A stretch of 64,000 nt of DNA from JAEYXS01 sp943367715. GTDB lineage: Bacteria > Verrucomicrobiota > Verrucomicrobiia > Limisphaerales > JAEYXS01. Position numbers and translations under genes: made by a program. The notes under the pieces were generated by a model. It saw nothing but the letters and a program-made list of their open reading frames with translations, was not told the origin of the DNA and did no database searches. Position 1 is the stretch's first letter, and the number at the start of each line of letters is the position of its first letter. This document shows positions 1 through 8,504 of the stretch, piece after piece. The stretch covers positions 62,001 to 126,000 of the forward strand of contig CALRJY020000003.1 of the NCBI GenBank assembly GCA_943367715.1, written 5' to 3'.

Positions 1-903
1 GGTGACAATTACCACGGCTACCGCTTGGTCGGCACCACGACGAATCTGTTCAGCGATGTGGAATATGTACCCGGGAAAAAGTTCACCGTGCTCAGCGGCG
101 GACGCGTCTTCGACCAGGAATATCGTGAAGCCGTCGTAGGCAGTTACGTGGCCGAACGCCTCGGCCTCAAGTTTGGCGACAAGTTCCAGCCCTATCACGG
201 CCTCATCTTCAATGAGAAGGATCAGCACGCCGAAACCTATGTGGTCGTCGGCATCATGGAGGCTTCCAACACCCCCGCCGATCGCGTGATCTGGATTCCC
301 CTCGCCGGTCTGCAAAAGATGAGCGGTCACACCGCCGCCTCCGCCGATCAACTCAGCGCCGTGCTCATCAAGTTCAAAGCGGGCAGCCCGCTCATCGGCC
401 GCCAGCTCGAGCAGATGTATAACAAGCAGGGCGACAAGCTCACCTTCGCCTGGCCCATCGCGATGATTGTCGCGCAGCTCTTCAACAAGATCGCATGGTT
501 TGACAAGGTGCTGGCCGCCGTGGCCGTGCTCGTCGCCGTCGTCGCGGCCGGCTCCGTGCTCGCCAGCATCTACAATTCCATGAACGAACGCCGTCGTGAC
601 ATCGCCATCCTGCGCGCTTTGGGCGCCCGGAAGGGCACCATCTTCAGTGCCGTGGTATTGGAAGCGGCGAGCATCGGGGCCATCGGAGCGGTTGCTGGCC
701 TGGTAGTGTATGGACTCATCACCATGGCTGCGGCGCAGGTCATCCGCGCCCAAACCGGCGTGGTGCTGGATGCCACGGCCTTTAATCCGATGATGCTTGG
801 CGCGCCCTTGGGCCTCATCGCCTTGAGCGCCCTCTGCGGCGTGGTCCCGGCCTTCAAAGCCTACCGCACGAATGTTGCCGACAATCTGACTCCAGTATCG
901 TAA
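1..903 (+). CDS. ABC transporter permease, FtsX/MacB type (5' truncated)
   Basis: The frame is open from the first base, so the start lies outside the window; about 300 residues are visible. The first ~150 residues read as the extracytoplasmic domain of a MacB/LolC-type permease. They are followed by a membrane segment (AVAVLVAVVAAGSVLASI), the cytoplasmic RRRDIAILRALGA motif that is the hallmark of the FtsX permease domain, and two more hydrophobic segments. Members work with a LolD/MacB-like ATPase in lipoprotein release, efflux or metal uptake. The next two genes follow at 16 and 18 bp in the same direction, so this is probably an operon, and the His-rich lipoprotein next door suggests a metal-related substrate (inference). 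The ATPase partner is probably upstream, outside the window. Confidence 0.85.
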   Translation, partial: GDNYHGYRLVGTTTNLFSDVEYVPGKKFTVLSGGRVFDQEYREAVVGSYVAERLGLKFGDKFQPYHGLIFNEKDQHAETYVVVGIMEASNTPADRVIWIPLAGLQKMSGHTAASADQLSAVLIKFKAGSPLIGRQLEQMYNKQGDKLTFAWPIAMIVAQLFNKIAWFDKVLAAVAVLVAVVAAGSVLASIYNSMNERRRDIAILRALGARKGTIFSAVVLEAASIGAIGAVAGLVVYGLITMAAAQVIRAQTGVVLDATAFNPMMLGAPLGLIALSALCGVVPAFKAYRTNVADNLTPVS

Positions 904-919
904 TCTATTCTTAACTGTC

Positions 920-1423
920 ATGAAGAAGACGTTTTGCAATTTCCTGGCGACGCTCCTGGGCGTCTGTGTTTTGATCTCTCTCAGCGCCTGCAAAGGTGGC
1001 GAGAAAAAAGATGACCATGATCACGCCGCTCATGGGGAAAAGGCGCATCATCATCACCACGATCCGCCCAATGGTGGCACAGGCATCACGCTCGGTGACG
1101 AGGAAGCGCACATCGAACTGCTGCGCGATGCCGCTACGGGCAAGATGAAGGCATGGATTCTCGCTCCGCACATGAGCGGCTACACCCGCGTGAAACAAGA
1201 GACGCTCGAGATCACCGCCAAAGTCGGCGGCGAGGAAAAGACGCTGGTTTTCAAAGCTCAGCCCAACACCGCCACCGGCGAGACCGTCGGAAGCAGCTCG
1301 TTCTTCGAGGCTGAGGCCGACTGGCTCAAGACCACGGACACCTTCGAAGGCACCTTGAAGCAGCTCGACATCAAGGGTAAGGTATATAGCGGCGTCGCCA
1401 TCAGTTTCCCGAAAGGCAATTGA
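920..1423 (+). CDS. histidine-rich lipoprotein, probable metal-binding component
   Basis: 167 residues. The N-terminus is a lipoprotein signal: MKK, a hydrophobic stretch, then the lipobox LSAC with Cys24. Just after the anchor is a run of charged residues and histidines (KDDHDHAAHGEKAHHHHHD), typical of a zinc or other divalent-metal binding tether. The remaining ~110 residues look like a small beta-rich periplasmic domain that I cannot name. It lies 16 bp after the permease gene and 18 bp before the DUF3299 gene. The trio resembles MacB-like ABC systems for zinc that include a His-rich periplasmic protein, such as Vibrio zrgABCDE as I remember it. Lipidation and metal binding are strong inferences; transport of zinc is only a suggestion. 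Confidence 0.75.
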   Translation: MKKTFCNFLATLLGVCVLISLSACKGGEKKDDHDHAAHGEKAHHHHHDPPNGGTGITLGDEEAHIELLRDAATGKMKAWILAPHMSGYTRVKQETLEITAKVGGEEKTLVFKAQPNTATGETVGSSSFFEAEADWLKTTDTFEGTLKQLDIKGKVYSGVAISFPKGN

Positions 1424-1441
1424 GCAGCCGCCTGATTTGAT

Positions 1442-2185
1442 ATGCATTTATCTATGAACCAAAAACCGCGTGGCAATGGACTGCTTGTCCTGATCTGCCT
1501 CATCGTGGTTGTTTCTGCGGGCGGCTTTATGTTCTGGGGTTACCAGACCAAGCAGACCTCCCTGAATGCAATAGTAGCGCCTCCGGCACCGTCCACGGAA
1601 GTGCGCGGAACCAAGATCAGTGAACCGGTGGCTCCCGCTGCGCCGACGAATGCAACAGCCACTACCGCGATCGATGCTACGCCCGCTGCCTTGACCGCAC
1701 CCACGAACAACGCGGCCAATTTGGACCCGTCCAAGTTAGAGAAGGTCAAAACCGGTGAAGGGCATGAGTATCTCACCGTCGGCTTTGATTACCTCTCTGG
1801 CTTTGAATACGTCATCCCGGAGGAAGGCAGCACGAATGCGGTGACCAAGGTAGATGCCAGTAAGGACCAGATTCCCAAGACCGTTCGCTCCCTGAACAAC
1901 CAACGCGTGGCGCTAAAAGGCTTCATGCTGCCGCTCAAGGTGGAGGGCGGGCTCATCACCGAACTGCTCGTGATGCGTGACCAGTCCATGTGCTGCTACG
2001 GCTCTGTGCCGAAGATCAATGAATGGGTGAGCGTCAAGATGACCAGCAAAGGCGTGAAACCGATCATGGACCAGGCCGTGACGCTCTACGGCAAACTGAA
2101 GGTCGGCGAAATCCGCGAGAACGGTTACCTTGTGGGCATCTACGAGATGGACGGCGAAAGCATGGCGGGACCGCTCGATCTGTAA
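1442..2185 (+). CDS. membrane-anchored DUF3299 domain protein
   Basis: 247 residues; an alternative ATG at 1454 is equally possible and neither has a clear ribosome-binding site. A single N-terminal membrane segment (LLVLICLIVVVSAGGFMFWG) is followed by a low-complexity Ala/Pro/Thr linker of about 70 residues and a C-terminal domain of about 130 residues. That domain carries the DUF3299 signature: RVALKGFMLPL, a MCCYG pair of cysteines, and VTLYGKLKVGE near the end. The role of DUF3299 is not established; the vicinal cysteines and the metal-type neighbours suggest metal or redox handling on the outer face of the membrane (inference). It is the last gene of its operon, as a strong terminator follows 25 bp after the stop. 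Confidence 0.75.
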   Translation: MHLSMNQKPRGNGLLVLICLIVVVSAGGFMFWGYQTKQTSLNAIVAPPAPSTEVRGTKISEPVAPAAPTNATATTAIDATPAALTAPTNNAANLDPSKLEKVKTGEGHEYLTVGFDYLSGFEYVIPEEGSTNAVTKVDASKDQIPKTVRSLNNQRVALKGFMLPLKVEGGLITELLVMRDQSMCCYGSVPKINEWVSVKMTSKGVKPIMDQAVTLYGKLKVGEIRENGYLVGIYEMDGESMAGPLDL

Positions 2186-2210
2186 TCGTTACAGGTAATT
2201 TAAAATGACG

Positions 2211-2242
2211 AAGGCCGCAGGTTTTGAACCTGCGGCCTTTTT
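2211..2242 (+). terminator. rho-independent terminator
   Basis: A perfect 13-bp stem (AAGGCCGCAGGTT with AACCTGCGGCCTT) closes a 3-base loop and runs into five T. It ends the permease/His-rich lipoprotein/DUF3299 operon and separates it from the convergent gene at 2264. Confidence 0.9.
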
Positions 2243-2263
2243 GTATCAATCGACGCCGGCAAT

Positions 2264-2683
2264 TTAGTTGCCAGAAACTGCTTGAGGTGCCCTCGGCTCT
2301 TTCGATTCGCTCAGGTGGCGAGCTTCTTCATGGACCTTCTTCCCAATATCTTTTCCGAAGCGGCGTTCAATTTCCGGAAGCGACACACCATTATAACCTT
2401 TGGCGTGATTGCGGATTTTTTTACTCACTATGCAGCCAGCAACAATTCTTCTCTCAATATTGTAACGTTCTTTCAGCAACTGGCTTTTTAGATCACTACC
2501 ACCCATGGTAAAGCCATAAGTTTCAACTGCGAGAATACCATCATTGAGGTCGCGAGTGGCTGCTGCTTTGCCTTGGCGATAGCTGCTGGATGACAGACTG
2601 GAACAACCGCTGAACATGAACATACCCACTAGCATAAATGCTGCGGTAATCTTGGGAACGATGGATTTCTCCTGCTTGGCCAT
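2264..2683 (-). CDS. small lipoprotein of unknown function
   Basis: 139 residues from the ATG at 2683. This start is preferred over the longer frame to 2719 because the signal peptide then begins properly (MAKQEKSIV, hydrophobic segment, lipobox FSGC) and the gene no longer overlaps the helicase gene, which stops 2 bp upstream at 2686. The mature part is Ser-rich and then charged and helical, ending in a region rich in Lys/Glu. I do not recognise the family. The close spacing suggests co-transcription with the helicase gene, although the products look unrelated. Similar small Cys-anchored proteins are common in Verrucomicrobia. Confidence 0.6.
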   Translation of the reverse strand: MAKQEKSIVPKITAAFMLVGMFMFSGCSSLSSSSYRQGKAAATRDLNDGILAVETYGFTMGGSDLKSQLLKERYNIERRIVAGCIVSKKIRNHAKGYNGVSLPEIERRFGKDIGKKVHEEARHLSESKEPRAPQAVSGN

Positions 2684-2685
2684 AC

Positions 2686-4707
2686 TCAATAGTAGCTCGA
2701 ATATGACCGCAACGTCCATTCATCCCGCAACTCCTTCGGCAACTCATTCAAAAACCGTGACGGTTGCTGCATGGATTCGCCATAGCCTTGGGCCATGCGG
2801 ATGAGCGGGTAGCTCAGGTAAAGTTCGTTCTTCGCGCGGGTCACAGCCACGTAGAAGAGACGGCGCTCTTCTTCCTCGGCTTCCGGGCGGTCCAGCGAGC
2901 GGGCGCTGGGGAAGAGGCCATCGCAGAGCATGATGAGAAACACGATGTCGAACTCCAGGCCCTTCGCCTGATGGATGGTAGAGAGTTTCAATCGGTCCTC
3001 ATCGTCATCCTTGGCCTTGTGGCTTTCGGCTTCTACGTTAGTAAGGAGTGAGAGTTGGGAGAGAAAATCCGTGGTGTTCTCGAACTGCAAAGCGAACGTG
3101 GCGAATTGCTCCACCTCTTCCAGCCGCTGTTTGAAGTTCGCGTACTCGCGCTTCAGGTAATCTTCATAACCAGCCTGTAGAACTACGCGAATCAGGTTCG
3201 CGGGCTGTTCACGGATGGGCTCGGTCTCCATCTGGGAGATGGTGGCGGTGAACTGCACCCATTCCACAGCGGCCTTCTTCGGCACGTCCTTGGAGGTCTG
3301 TTGCAAGGCCGTGGCGAGCGGGAGTTTCGTTCCCGGCAACTGCGCCTGATAGTTCGCTTGGAAATTGCGCCAGAGTTTCTCTGCTGCTTTGCCACCGACG
3401 CCCGGCAGAAAGAGCACGAGCCGTTTGAAGGCGAGTTCATCCTGCGGATTCGCCACGAGTCGCAGCCAGCAGGCGACATCTTTGATATGCGCCTGCTCGA
3501 AGAAGCGGATGCCGCTGGTAATGCTGTAAGGGATGTTCCGCTGCGTGAGCTCCATCTGCAGTTCCATCACGTGGAAGTGCGAGCGATAAAGCACGCACAT
3601 GTCACTGAGGTTCGTGCCTTCCTCGCGGAGCTCCAGCGCGCGCTGGGCCACGAAGCGCGCCTGCTCACTGGCATCACCGCAAACGGCGAGCACGGGCTTG
3701 ATGCCGGATTTACGCGCCGGTTCGAGCTGCTTCTCGAACTGCTCCGTGTTCGCCTTGATGGCCGCATTCGCGAGCTGGAGAATCTCCGGCGTGCTGCGGT
3801 AGTTCGTCTCGATCTTATAGACCTTCGCGCCGGGATAACGCTTCGGGAAATCGAGGATGTTGCGGAAATTCGCCCCGCGCCAGGAGTAGATGCTCTGCGA
3901 ATCATCGCCCACGGCCATCACGTTTTTATGCGGCCCAGCGAGGGCATCGATGATCTCGCCCTGGATAAGATTCGTGTCCTGATACTCGTCCACCAGCACG
4001 AACTGGAACTGCCGCTGATACTGCGCACGGACGTCCTCATGCTCCTGCAGCAGCTTTAGCCAGAGCACAAGCAGATCGTCGTAATCCATCATGTTGGCCG
4101 CGCGCTTGCGCTCCTGATACTTCACCTGCAATCCGGCGATGAGCGGCGCGAGGTGGCTGAAGTGATCGTAAAATTGGCTCAGCGTTTCCCCGATGCTCTT
4201 CCGCGTATTCACCGCCATGGAGAACATGGAGCCTAGATTGTCCGCCTTCGGAAACCGCGTCTCCTTCACGTCGATACTCGACTCGCCGAGGACGGTGCCG
4301 ATGAGGTCCTTGGCATCCTCCGCGTCCATGATGCTGAAGTCCTTGCGGTAACCGAGCTTCTCCGCATTACGCCGCAAGATGCGATGACCGACAGAGTGGA
4401 ACGTGCCGCCCCAGAGCGAACTAAGTTCCGACCCCAGCAGGTCGTTCACCCGCCGCATCATCTCCTTCGAAGCCTTGTTCGTGAATGTCAGCAACAAGAT
4501 GCGATCCGCCGGGATACCTTGCTCCAAAAGAAACGCGACCCGATAGGTGAGCGTGCGGGTCTTGCCTGAGCCAGCGCCTGCGATGACGAGTGCCGGTCCG
4601 GGCGCTGCGGTGACGGCCGCGTATTGCTGCTCGTTCAATTCCGCCGCGTAATCAATCTGCAGATTGACCGGCGGTCGAAACGAATTCAGCACATACTCAC
4701 GCGACAT
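2686..4707 (-). CDS. UvrD/Rep family superfamily 1 DNA helicase
   Basis: 673 residues from the ATG at 4707, chosen because family similarity begins just after it. It unwinds DNA 3'->5' using ATP, in repair or replication restart. All core motifs are visible: Q motif LNEQQ near residue 24, Walker A GAGSGKT at 44-50, motif II DEYQDTN, motif III GDDSQSIYSWRGA, motif IV NYRSTPEIL, motif V STIHQAKGLEFDIVF and motif VI FYVAVTRAKNELYL. The length matches PcrA/Rep/UvrD (about 650-730). The C-terminus lacks the long linker and Tudor-like tail of PcrA and ends soon after motif VI. Which of uvrD, pcrA or rep it corresponds to cannot be settled from sequence alone. Confidence 0.93.
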   Translation of the reverse strand: MSREYVLNSFRPPVNLQIDYAAELNEQQYAAVTAAPGPALVIAGAGSGKTRTLTYRVAFLLEQGIPADRILLLTFTNKASKEMMRRVNDLLGSELSSLWGGTFHSVGHRILRRNAEKLGYRKDFSIMDAEDAKDLIGTVLGESSIDVKETRFPKADNLGSMFSMAVNTRKSIGETLSQFYDHFSHLAPLIAGLQVKYQERKRAANMMDYDDLLVLWLKLLQEHEDVRAQYQRQFQFVLVDEYQDTNLIQGEIIDALAGPHKNVMAVGDDSQSIYSWRGANFRNILDFPKRYPGAKVYKIETNYRSTPEILQLANAAIKANTEQFEKQLEPARKSGIKPVLAVCGDASEQARFVAQRALELREEGTNLSDMCVLYRSHFHVMELQMELTQRNIPYSITSGIRFFEQAHIKDVACWLRLVANPQDELAFKRLVLFLPGVGGKAAEKLWRNFQANYQAQLPGTKLPLATALQQTSKDVPKKAAVEWVQFTATISQMETEPIREQPANLIRVVLQAGYEDYLKREYANFKQRLEEVEQFATFALQFENTTDFLSQLSLLTNVEAESHKAKDDDEDRLKLSTIHQAKGLEFDIVFLIMLCDGLFPSARSLDRPEAEEEERRLFYVAVTRAKNELYLSYPLIRMAQGYGESMQQPSRFLNELPKELRDEWTLRSYSSYY

Positions 4708-4844
4708 GATGGCAAGTTCGCATACACGGGGCAGTTTTAGCAATTCCGCGCTGAGGGTAAGGGACTCGAATGATAGTTACCCTGCGGGTTTCGCTTCCCT
4801 TGGACAATGGTTTGATGCATCTTTTTTTGCCAAAGGTTTCACGT

Positions 4845-5360
4845 ATGCAAAAAAATCTCTTGGCTTTGGTGGACGATACCTACGAGGACTTGGAGTTGTG
4901 GTATCCCAAGTTGCGGCTGGAAGAGGCCGGCTACAATACCGTGCTGGCGGGGGAAGAATTGAAGATCTACAAGGGCAAGCACGGCTACCCTGCGGAGGCC
5001 GAGGTGGAGATCAACCGGGTGCGCACGATGGATTATTGCGGTCTGCTGATCCCGGGTGGCTTCATGCCGGACAAACTACGCCGCGATGCCAAGGTGCTGG
5101 CCATCGTGAAAGATTTCCATGAACGTGGCAATATGGTGGCATTCATCTGTCACGGCGGCTGGATTCCCATTTCAGCCAAGATTTTGAAGGGCAAGAAAGC
5201 CACCGGTTCTTTGGGCATCAAAGATGACCTGATCAATGCCGGCGCAGTGTGGGTGGACGAAGCGGCCGTCGTGGATGGCAATCTCATCTCCAGTCGCACT
5301 CCCAAGGATCTGCCTGCCTTTGCCAATGAAATGGTGAAGTGGCTCAGACGCTCAGGTTAA
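4845..5360 (+). CDS. DJ-1/PfpI family protein
   Basis: 171 residues. The ATG at 4845 is chosen because the family fold begins at MQKNLLALVDD; a longer frame to 4770 adds 25 unrelated residues that overlap the upstream region of the divergent helicase gene. The flavodoxin-like fold is recognisable: an acidic residue after the first strand (YEDLELWYP), the GLLIPGG strand-turn, and the nucleophile elbow FICHGG with Cys102-His103. Members include deglycase-like, protease-like and stress-response proteins, so the activity cannot be stated. The domain order is close to the PfpI/YhbO branch. It stands alone, with its promoter presumably in the 137 bp shared with the helicase gene. Confidence 0.88.
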   Translation: MQKNLLALVDDTYEDLELWYPKLRLEEAGYNTVLAGEELKIYKGKHGYPAEAEVEINRVRTMDYCGLLIPGGFMPDKLRRDAKVLAIVKDFHERGNMVAFICHGGWIPISAKILKGKKATGSLGIKDDLINAGAVWVDEAAVVDGNLISSRTPKDLPAFANEMVKWLRRSG

Positions 5361-5460
5361 ACCTGCTCAGGGGTGCATAAATTTCAGGAGCTTCGCCAGA
5401 GGCAAGCATGCGTGGGGAAGCTCCGCCTCTTCCATCCTCCGCCGATTTCGCTCAATCGCT

Positions 5461-5492
5461 AAAAGCAAAAAACCCCGGCCGAAGCCGGGGTT
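5461..5492 (-). terminator. rho-independent terminator of the PEP-CTERM gene
   Basis: A 9-bp perfect stem (AACCCCGGC with GCCGGGGTT) around a CGAA tetraloop. Read on the minus strand it is followed by a T-rich run, 28 bp after the stop of the minus-strand gene that ends at 5521. Confidence 0.85.
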
Positions 5493-5520
5493 TAATTTTG
5501 CACACTAAAGGAAGTAACTC

Positions 5521-6087
5521 TTAGGCGTTGCGGCGGCGACGCGCCAGCAATCCGAGACCGCCCATCACTGCGAGGGCAATCGTGGTCGGCTCCGGAACAG
5601 CGGCCAGCACGATCGAGTTGCCGGGGATGTTCAAGATAGCCGGATTTCCGGGAGAAGCCGGAGGCCCAACCTGAGGACCAGTGCCAGTGGCTTGAGAGAA
5701 GACACCAGAGGTGCCGCGGAAGGCCGCCGTATCAAACGAACCTCCACCAGACCAGGCGCGAACTTCAAAGAATCCCGTGCCGCCATCGGCCAGACCAGGA
5801 ATCACACCAGTGCCGAAGTCGAAGAAACCGTTGCCGGCATTCTGCGAGAAGGTCGTAGCACCGCCAGAAACAGCGGCGATCGGTGCAAGGTTACCAGCCG
5901 ACGTGCCGCCCCAGATCTGGACGAAGAACGACGGGGCATCCGTGGTGCCGTTGGCCAGCTTGATGGGGGTGTCAGCGATGGTCGAACCATTGCCGAAATT
6001 GCTCAAGAAAATCGCGCCTTCGGCCAGAACATTCTGGGCACCGAGAAGGGCGATTCCCGCCACGATCGAAAACACTAATTTTTTCAT
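5521..6087 (-). CDS. PEP-CTERM sorting domain protein
   Basis: 188 residues. An N-terminal signal peptide (MKKLVFSIVAGIALLGAQ, cut near LAEG) is followed by a Gly/Ser/Asn-rich mature region of about 140 residues with no recognisable enzyme motif. The C-terminus is a textbook PEP-CTERM tripartite signal: VPEPTT, a hydrophobic helix (IALAVMGGLGLLA) and a basic tail RRRRNA. Such proteins are exported and processed by an exosortase; many sit on the surface or in exopolysaccharide. It lies 31 bp downstream of the gene starting at 6790 on the same strand, so the two are probably co-transcribed. No exosortase gene is in the window. Confidence 0.9.
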   Translation of the reverse strand: MKKLVFSIVAGIALLGAQNVLAEGAIFLSNFGNGSTIADTPIKLANGTTDAPSFFVQIWGGTSAGNLAPIAAVSGGATTFSQNAGNGFFDFGTGVIPGLADGGTGFFEVRAWSGGGSFDTAAFRGTSGVFSQATGTGPQVGPPASPGNPAILNIPGNSIVLAAVPEPTTIALAVMGGLGLLARRRRNA

Positions 6088-6118
6088 AAGACAAAAATTC
6101 GTTCGCTTAGTTTACGTG

Positions 6119-6790
6119 TTAGTTCGAGACGCTGAACGTCCGGCTCCAAGTCTTGCTTGCGCCGCCGTTGGAGAAGAAGAAGCCTTCAGCCACGGAGATT
6201 TGCGGATCGCCAGGCACAACACCCGTCCAAGAACCGTTGGCGCGGCGTGTCGAAGCGACATAGGCGCCATCAACAAACTTGTAAACGATGTCGTTCACGC
6301 CCGCCGGGAAACCCAATTGGGATTCCAAGGCACCAGCAACGGGCACCTGAGAGGCGAGAATCGAGAAACCAGCAGGGATGCTGTTCTGCAACGGCGTGCC
6401 GCTGCTTTGCAACACTTCACCAGTGAACGTCAAAACGATCGGATTGACGGTGTCCGGATTCTTCACGAAGAAGCCTTCACCCGGATTGAAAGAGGTCGTA
6501 TTGACGTTGATACCCGTCCAGAGACCGGAAGAACGCTTGGTGAACGAGGTGAACGAACCGGTACCAGTATCAAACTTATAGATAATGGTATTCACCGGAG
6601 CGCCCGGCAAAAGGCTATTCAGATCCGACGCGGCTTGAGCCAATGGGTTGGCGATGATTTGAAACGCGCCCGGGGCGATCGTCACATTCACAAACCCGAC
6701 CGCATTCACGGAGTAAACCGTCTGCGCCTCGCTCGCGGCCACCCCGGCCAGCGATACCAGTCCTGCAAGAACAAGTGCTTTTGTTTTCAT
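6119..6790 (-). CDS. exported protein of the Verrucomicrobia VYSVNAVGFVN type
   Basis: 223 residues with a clear signal peptide (MKTKALVLAGLVSLAGVA, cleavage near SEAQ). The mature start TVYSVNAVGFVNVTI is a pattern I know from many exported Verrucomicrobial proteins of unknown function that often occur beside PEP-CTERM proteins. The body is beta-rich and has two similar halves: each has an F-P-G/P-A-G element, a 'YKFDxG..SFT/YKFVDGAYV' strand, and a 'GLWTG/GSWTG' turn before 'GEGFFV/AEGFFF'. This indicates an internal duplication. A good ribosome-binding site (AGGAAAAG) lies about 10 bases before the start. A surface or matrix role is likely but unproven. Confidence 0.75.
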   Translation of the reverse strand: MKTKALVLAGLVSLAGVAASEAQTVYSVNAVGFVNVTIAPGAFQIIANPLAQAASDLNSLLPGAPVNTIIYKFDTGTGSFTSFTKRSSGLWTGINVNTTSFNPGEGFFVKNPDTVNPIVLTFTGEVLQSSGTPLQNSIPAGFSILASQVPVAGALESQLGFPAGVNDIVYKFVDGAYVASTRRANGSWTGVVPGDPQISVAEGFFFSNGGASKTWSRTFSVSN

Positions 6791-7283
6791 TTGAGAGTTA
6801 CTTTTCCTGATTTAGTGTGCGCGGTCACTTTGCATCACCTCTGCCCGTACGTCAACGGCTTTTTTTCTCCAAAACGGTGACAAATTTGTGTCCTGACAAA
6901 CATTGCGCTACTCAATTTTTTGCGGCCATTCATTCTTCTCAACCATACACCATAACCGGCTTATTTACAAATAGATATGAGCCGCAAGCCAAACCCACCC
7001 ACCCCTCATCCTCTCTACCTGCCCAACCCTCAAACGCCCTCCGGGTGGGGTGTACACCCTACTCCCGCTTAGTTAAAATATTGTAAATACATTGTATTCA
7101 CCCTGCCCTTACTTTGCCAATTTCTCCGCCCCTCTTAGTGAAAATACACGTCCCAGCGCCTATTGCATCCCCTTTTTCCTCCACTTCGCCTGCTTGCCTG
7201 CTGTTTCGGCCAATTGGGCCGGTTGGCTAGGTCAATTTGTCCCCCTGCTTGAATTTTCCCGCCCCTAGCCCGACACTCCGCGC
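6791..7283. other. gene-free divergent intergenic region
   Basis: 493 bp between the exported-protein gene (minus) and the SMR gene (plus). It is markedly more A+T-rich and C-rich on the plus strand than the flanks. No open frame shows coding character. It should hold promoters for both genes. On the minus strand TTTGTCA occurs twice, 9 bases apart (around 6881-6902). A short inverted repeat (CGGCC AATT GGGCCG) lies near 7207-7222. I looked for guanidine-I, -II and -III riboswitch signatures before the SMR gene and found none. Confidence 0.5.
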
Positions 7284-7670
7284 ATGGCTTGGTTCTATCT
7301 TTTCCTGGGTGGCGCGTTGGAGATTGTCTGGCTCATCGCGATGAAATACTCGAATGGCTTCAAGAATTTCTGGCCCAGCGCCATCGTCGTCGCCGCGCTC
7401 ATCGCCAGCATGTTCGTCGTTTCCCTCGCCATCAAAACGATTCCCATGGGCACTGCCTATGCCATCTGGACCGGCATCGGCGCGGCGGGCGGAGCGATTG
7501 CGGGGATCCTTCTGTTCAACGAATCCAAGGACTGGCTGCGCCTCCTGAGCATCGCACTCATCATCGCTGGAATAGTTGGTCTGAAATTGACGGCCCCATC
7601 CGAACCCGCCACTCCTGCCGGCACGCTTAGCGAAGCGCCCGTTCCCACGTCATCAGCAATAAAAGGATGA
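7284..7670 (+). CDS. gdx: small multidrug resistance family exporter, Gdx/SugE-like
   Basis: 128 residues, four membrane helices. It aligns closely with E. coli SugE/Gdx from memory: Glu13 in the first helix (GGALEIVW, also Trp16), the loop-2 signature GTAYAIWTGIGA, and the fourth helix IALIIAGIVGLKL. Gdx proteins exchange guanidinium for protons across the inner membrane as antiparallel dimers; the SugE-like residues favour Gdx over the Qac/EmrE subtype. The protein is about 23 residues longer than usual, with a Pro/Ala/Ser tail (from TAPSEP) that overlaps the 3' end of the convergent rhomboid gene by 44 bp. The start has no evident Shine-Dalgarno sequence. No guanidine riboswitch is visible upstream. 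Confidence 0.88.
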   Translation: MAWFYLFLGGALEIVWLIAMKYSNGFKNFWPSAIVVAALIASMFVVSLAIKTIPMGTAYAIWTGIGAAGGAIAGILLFNESKDWLRLLSIALIIAGIVGLKLTAPSEPATPAGTLSEAPVPTSSAIKG

Positions 7671-8493
7671 AGCCTCCGAGCGCGATCTGCTGACTCCGGG
7701 CCGATTTTTCTTTCAACACACTCCGCCGGATCATCCAGCCGAGCAGCAGTCCCGCCGCGAACCCACCCAGATGCGCCACCATGTCGCTCTGCGGATTCGC
7801 TCCCAGCAGCATGAAGAGCATCACCCCTGCGCTCGCCGCGATCAGGAGCCGTTTGCGTTTCAAGCTGGGCAATCCTTCGCCGATGGGTGGACGCGCGATC
7901 AGCAATCCCAGCGCGCCCATCACCATGCCCGATGCGCCCAGACTCCGGTATGGCGGATCATAGATCATCCAGCCCGCCACATTTCCCAGCACGCCCGCGA
8001 GGTAGGCCGCCAGCAGCGACACTCCCAAACCATAACGCGCCGCGGCCAGACCGAAGAGCACCAGGCCGATGGTGCAGTTCGCCGCCAGATGCGCGAGGTC
8101 ATGATGCAAGGTCACCGTCGTGAAGAGCCGCCACCATTCGCCCAGCGCAAATCGCTCGCTATCCATCACTCCGGCAGAAATCAAAAACGGCAGCTTGTCC
8201 GCGAAGCCATGCCAGAAGACCAGCGCGATCACCCATAGCAACGCCAGCGGCTCAAAGCGCGGCCCTTCATCCGAGCGCGTCAACCACCAGTCCCAACCGC
8301 GTGTCTCCTTGTGATAAAGCTTGAGCGTTTGAAAGGCGCGCACGGAATCAACTCCAGCCACCTCCAGCGCAAACCGTTCCTCACCGAGCTGCACGATACT
8401 CGTCTCAATTCCTTGGCTGACCAATGCCAGGCTCCAGTCCATCGCCTGCTTGCGATCCTTCGTCGGGATGAGGACTGGAGCAACGTTCGTCAT
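7627..8493 (-). CDS. rhomboid family intramembrane serine protease
   Basis: 288 residues. A soluble N-terminal part of ~80 residues (resembling the short cytoplasmic domain seen in bacterial rhomboids) is followed by about six membrane helices. The catalytic dyad is present: Ser188 in GASG at 186-189, and His241 in MVAHLGG. The supporting HxxxN motif is H135-xxx-N139 in HDLAHLAANC. It cleaves membrane proteins within or next to the bilayer; the substrate is unknown. The gene converges on the SMR gene and overlaps its end by 44 bp. Start at the ATG complement 8491-8493, since the soluble domain begins directly there. Confidence 0.9.
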   Translation of the reverse strand: MTNVAPVLIPTKDRKQAMDWSLALVSQGIETSIVQLGEERFALEVAGVDSVRAFQTLKLYHKETRGWDWWLTRSDEGPRFEPLALLWVIALVFWHGFADKLPFLISAGVMDSERFALGEWWRLFTTVTLHHDLAHLAANCTIGLVLFGLAAARYGLGVSLLAAYLAGVLGNVAGWMIYDPPYRSLGASGMVMGALGLLIARPPIGEGLPSLKRKRLLIAASAGVMLFMLLGANPQSDMVAHLGGFAAGLLLGWMIRRSVLKEKSARSQQIALGGFILLLLMTWERALR

Positions 8494-8504
8494 TCAGCCT
8501 GATG

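Noticed and set aside
3301..4059. 252-codon frame on the plus strand
   Set aside because: Antisense to the helicase gene.
5400..5440. Terminator after the DJ-1 gene
   Set aside because: GGAGCTTC and GAAGCTCC can pair but the loop is long and no T-run follows on the plus strand.
5711..6880. 389-codon frame on the plus strand
   Set aside because: Runs antisense across two clear exported-protein genes and has no signal or motif of its own.
6791..7283. Guanidine riboswitch upstream of the SMR exporter gene
   Set aside because: None of the conserved loop motifs of guanidine-I, -II or -III types could be found in the 493 bp.
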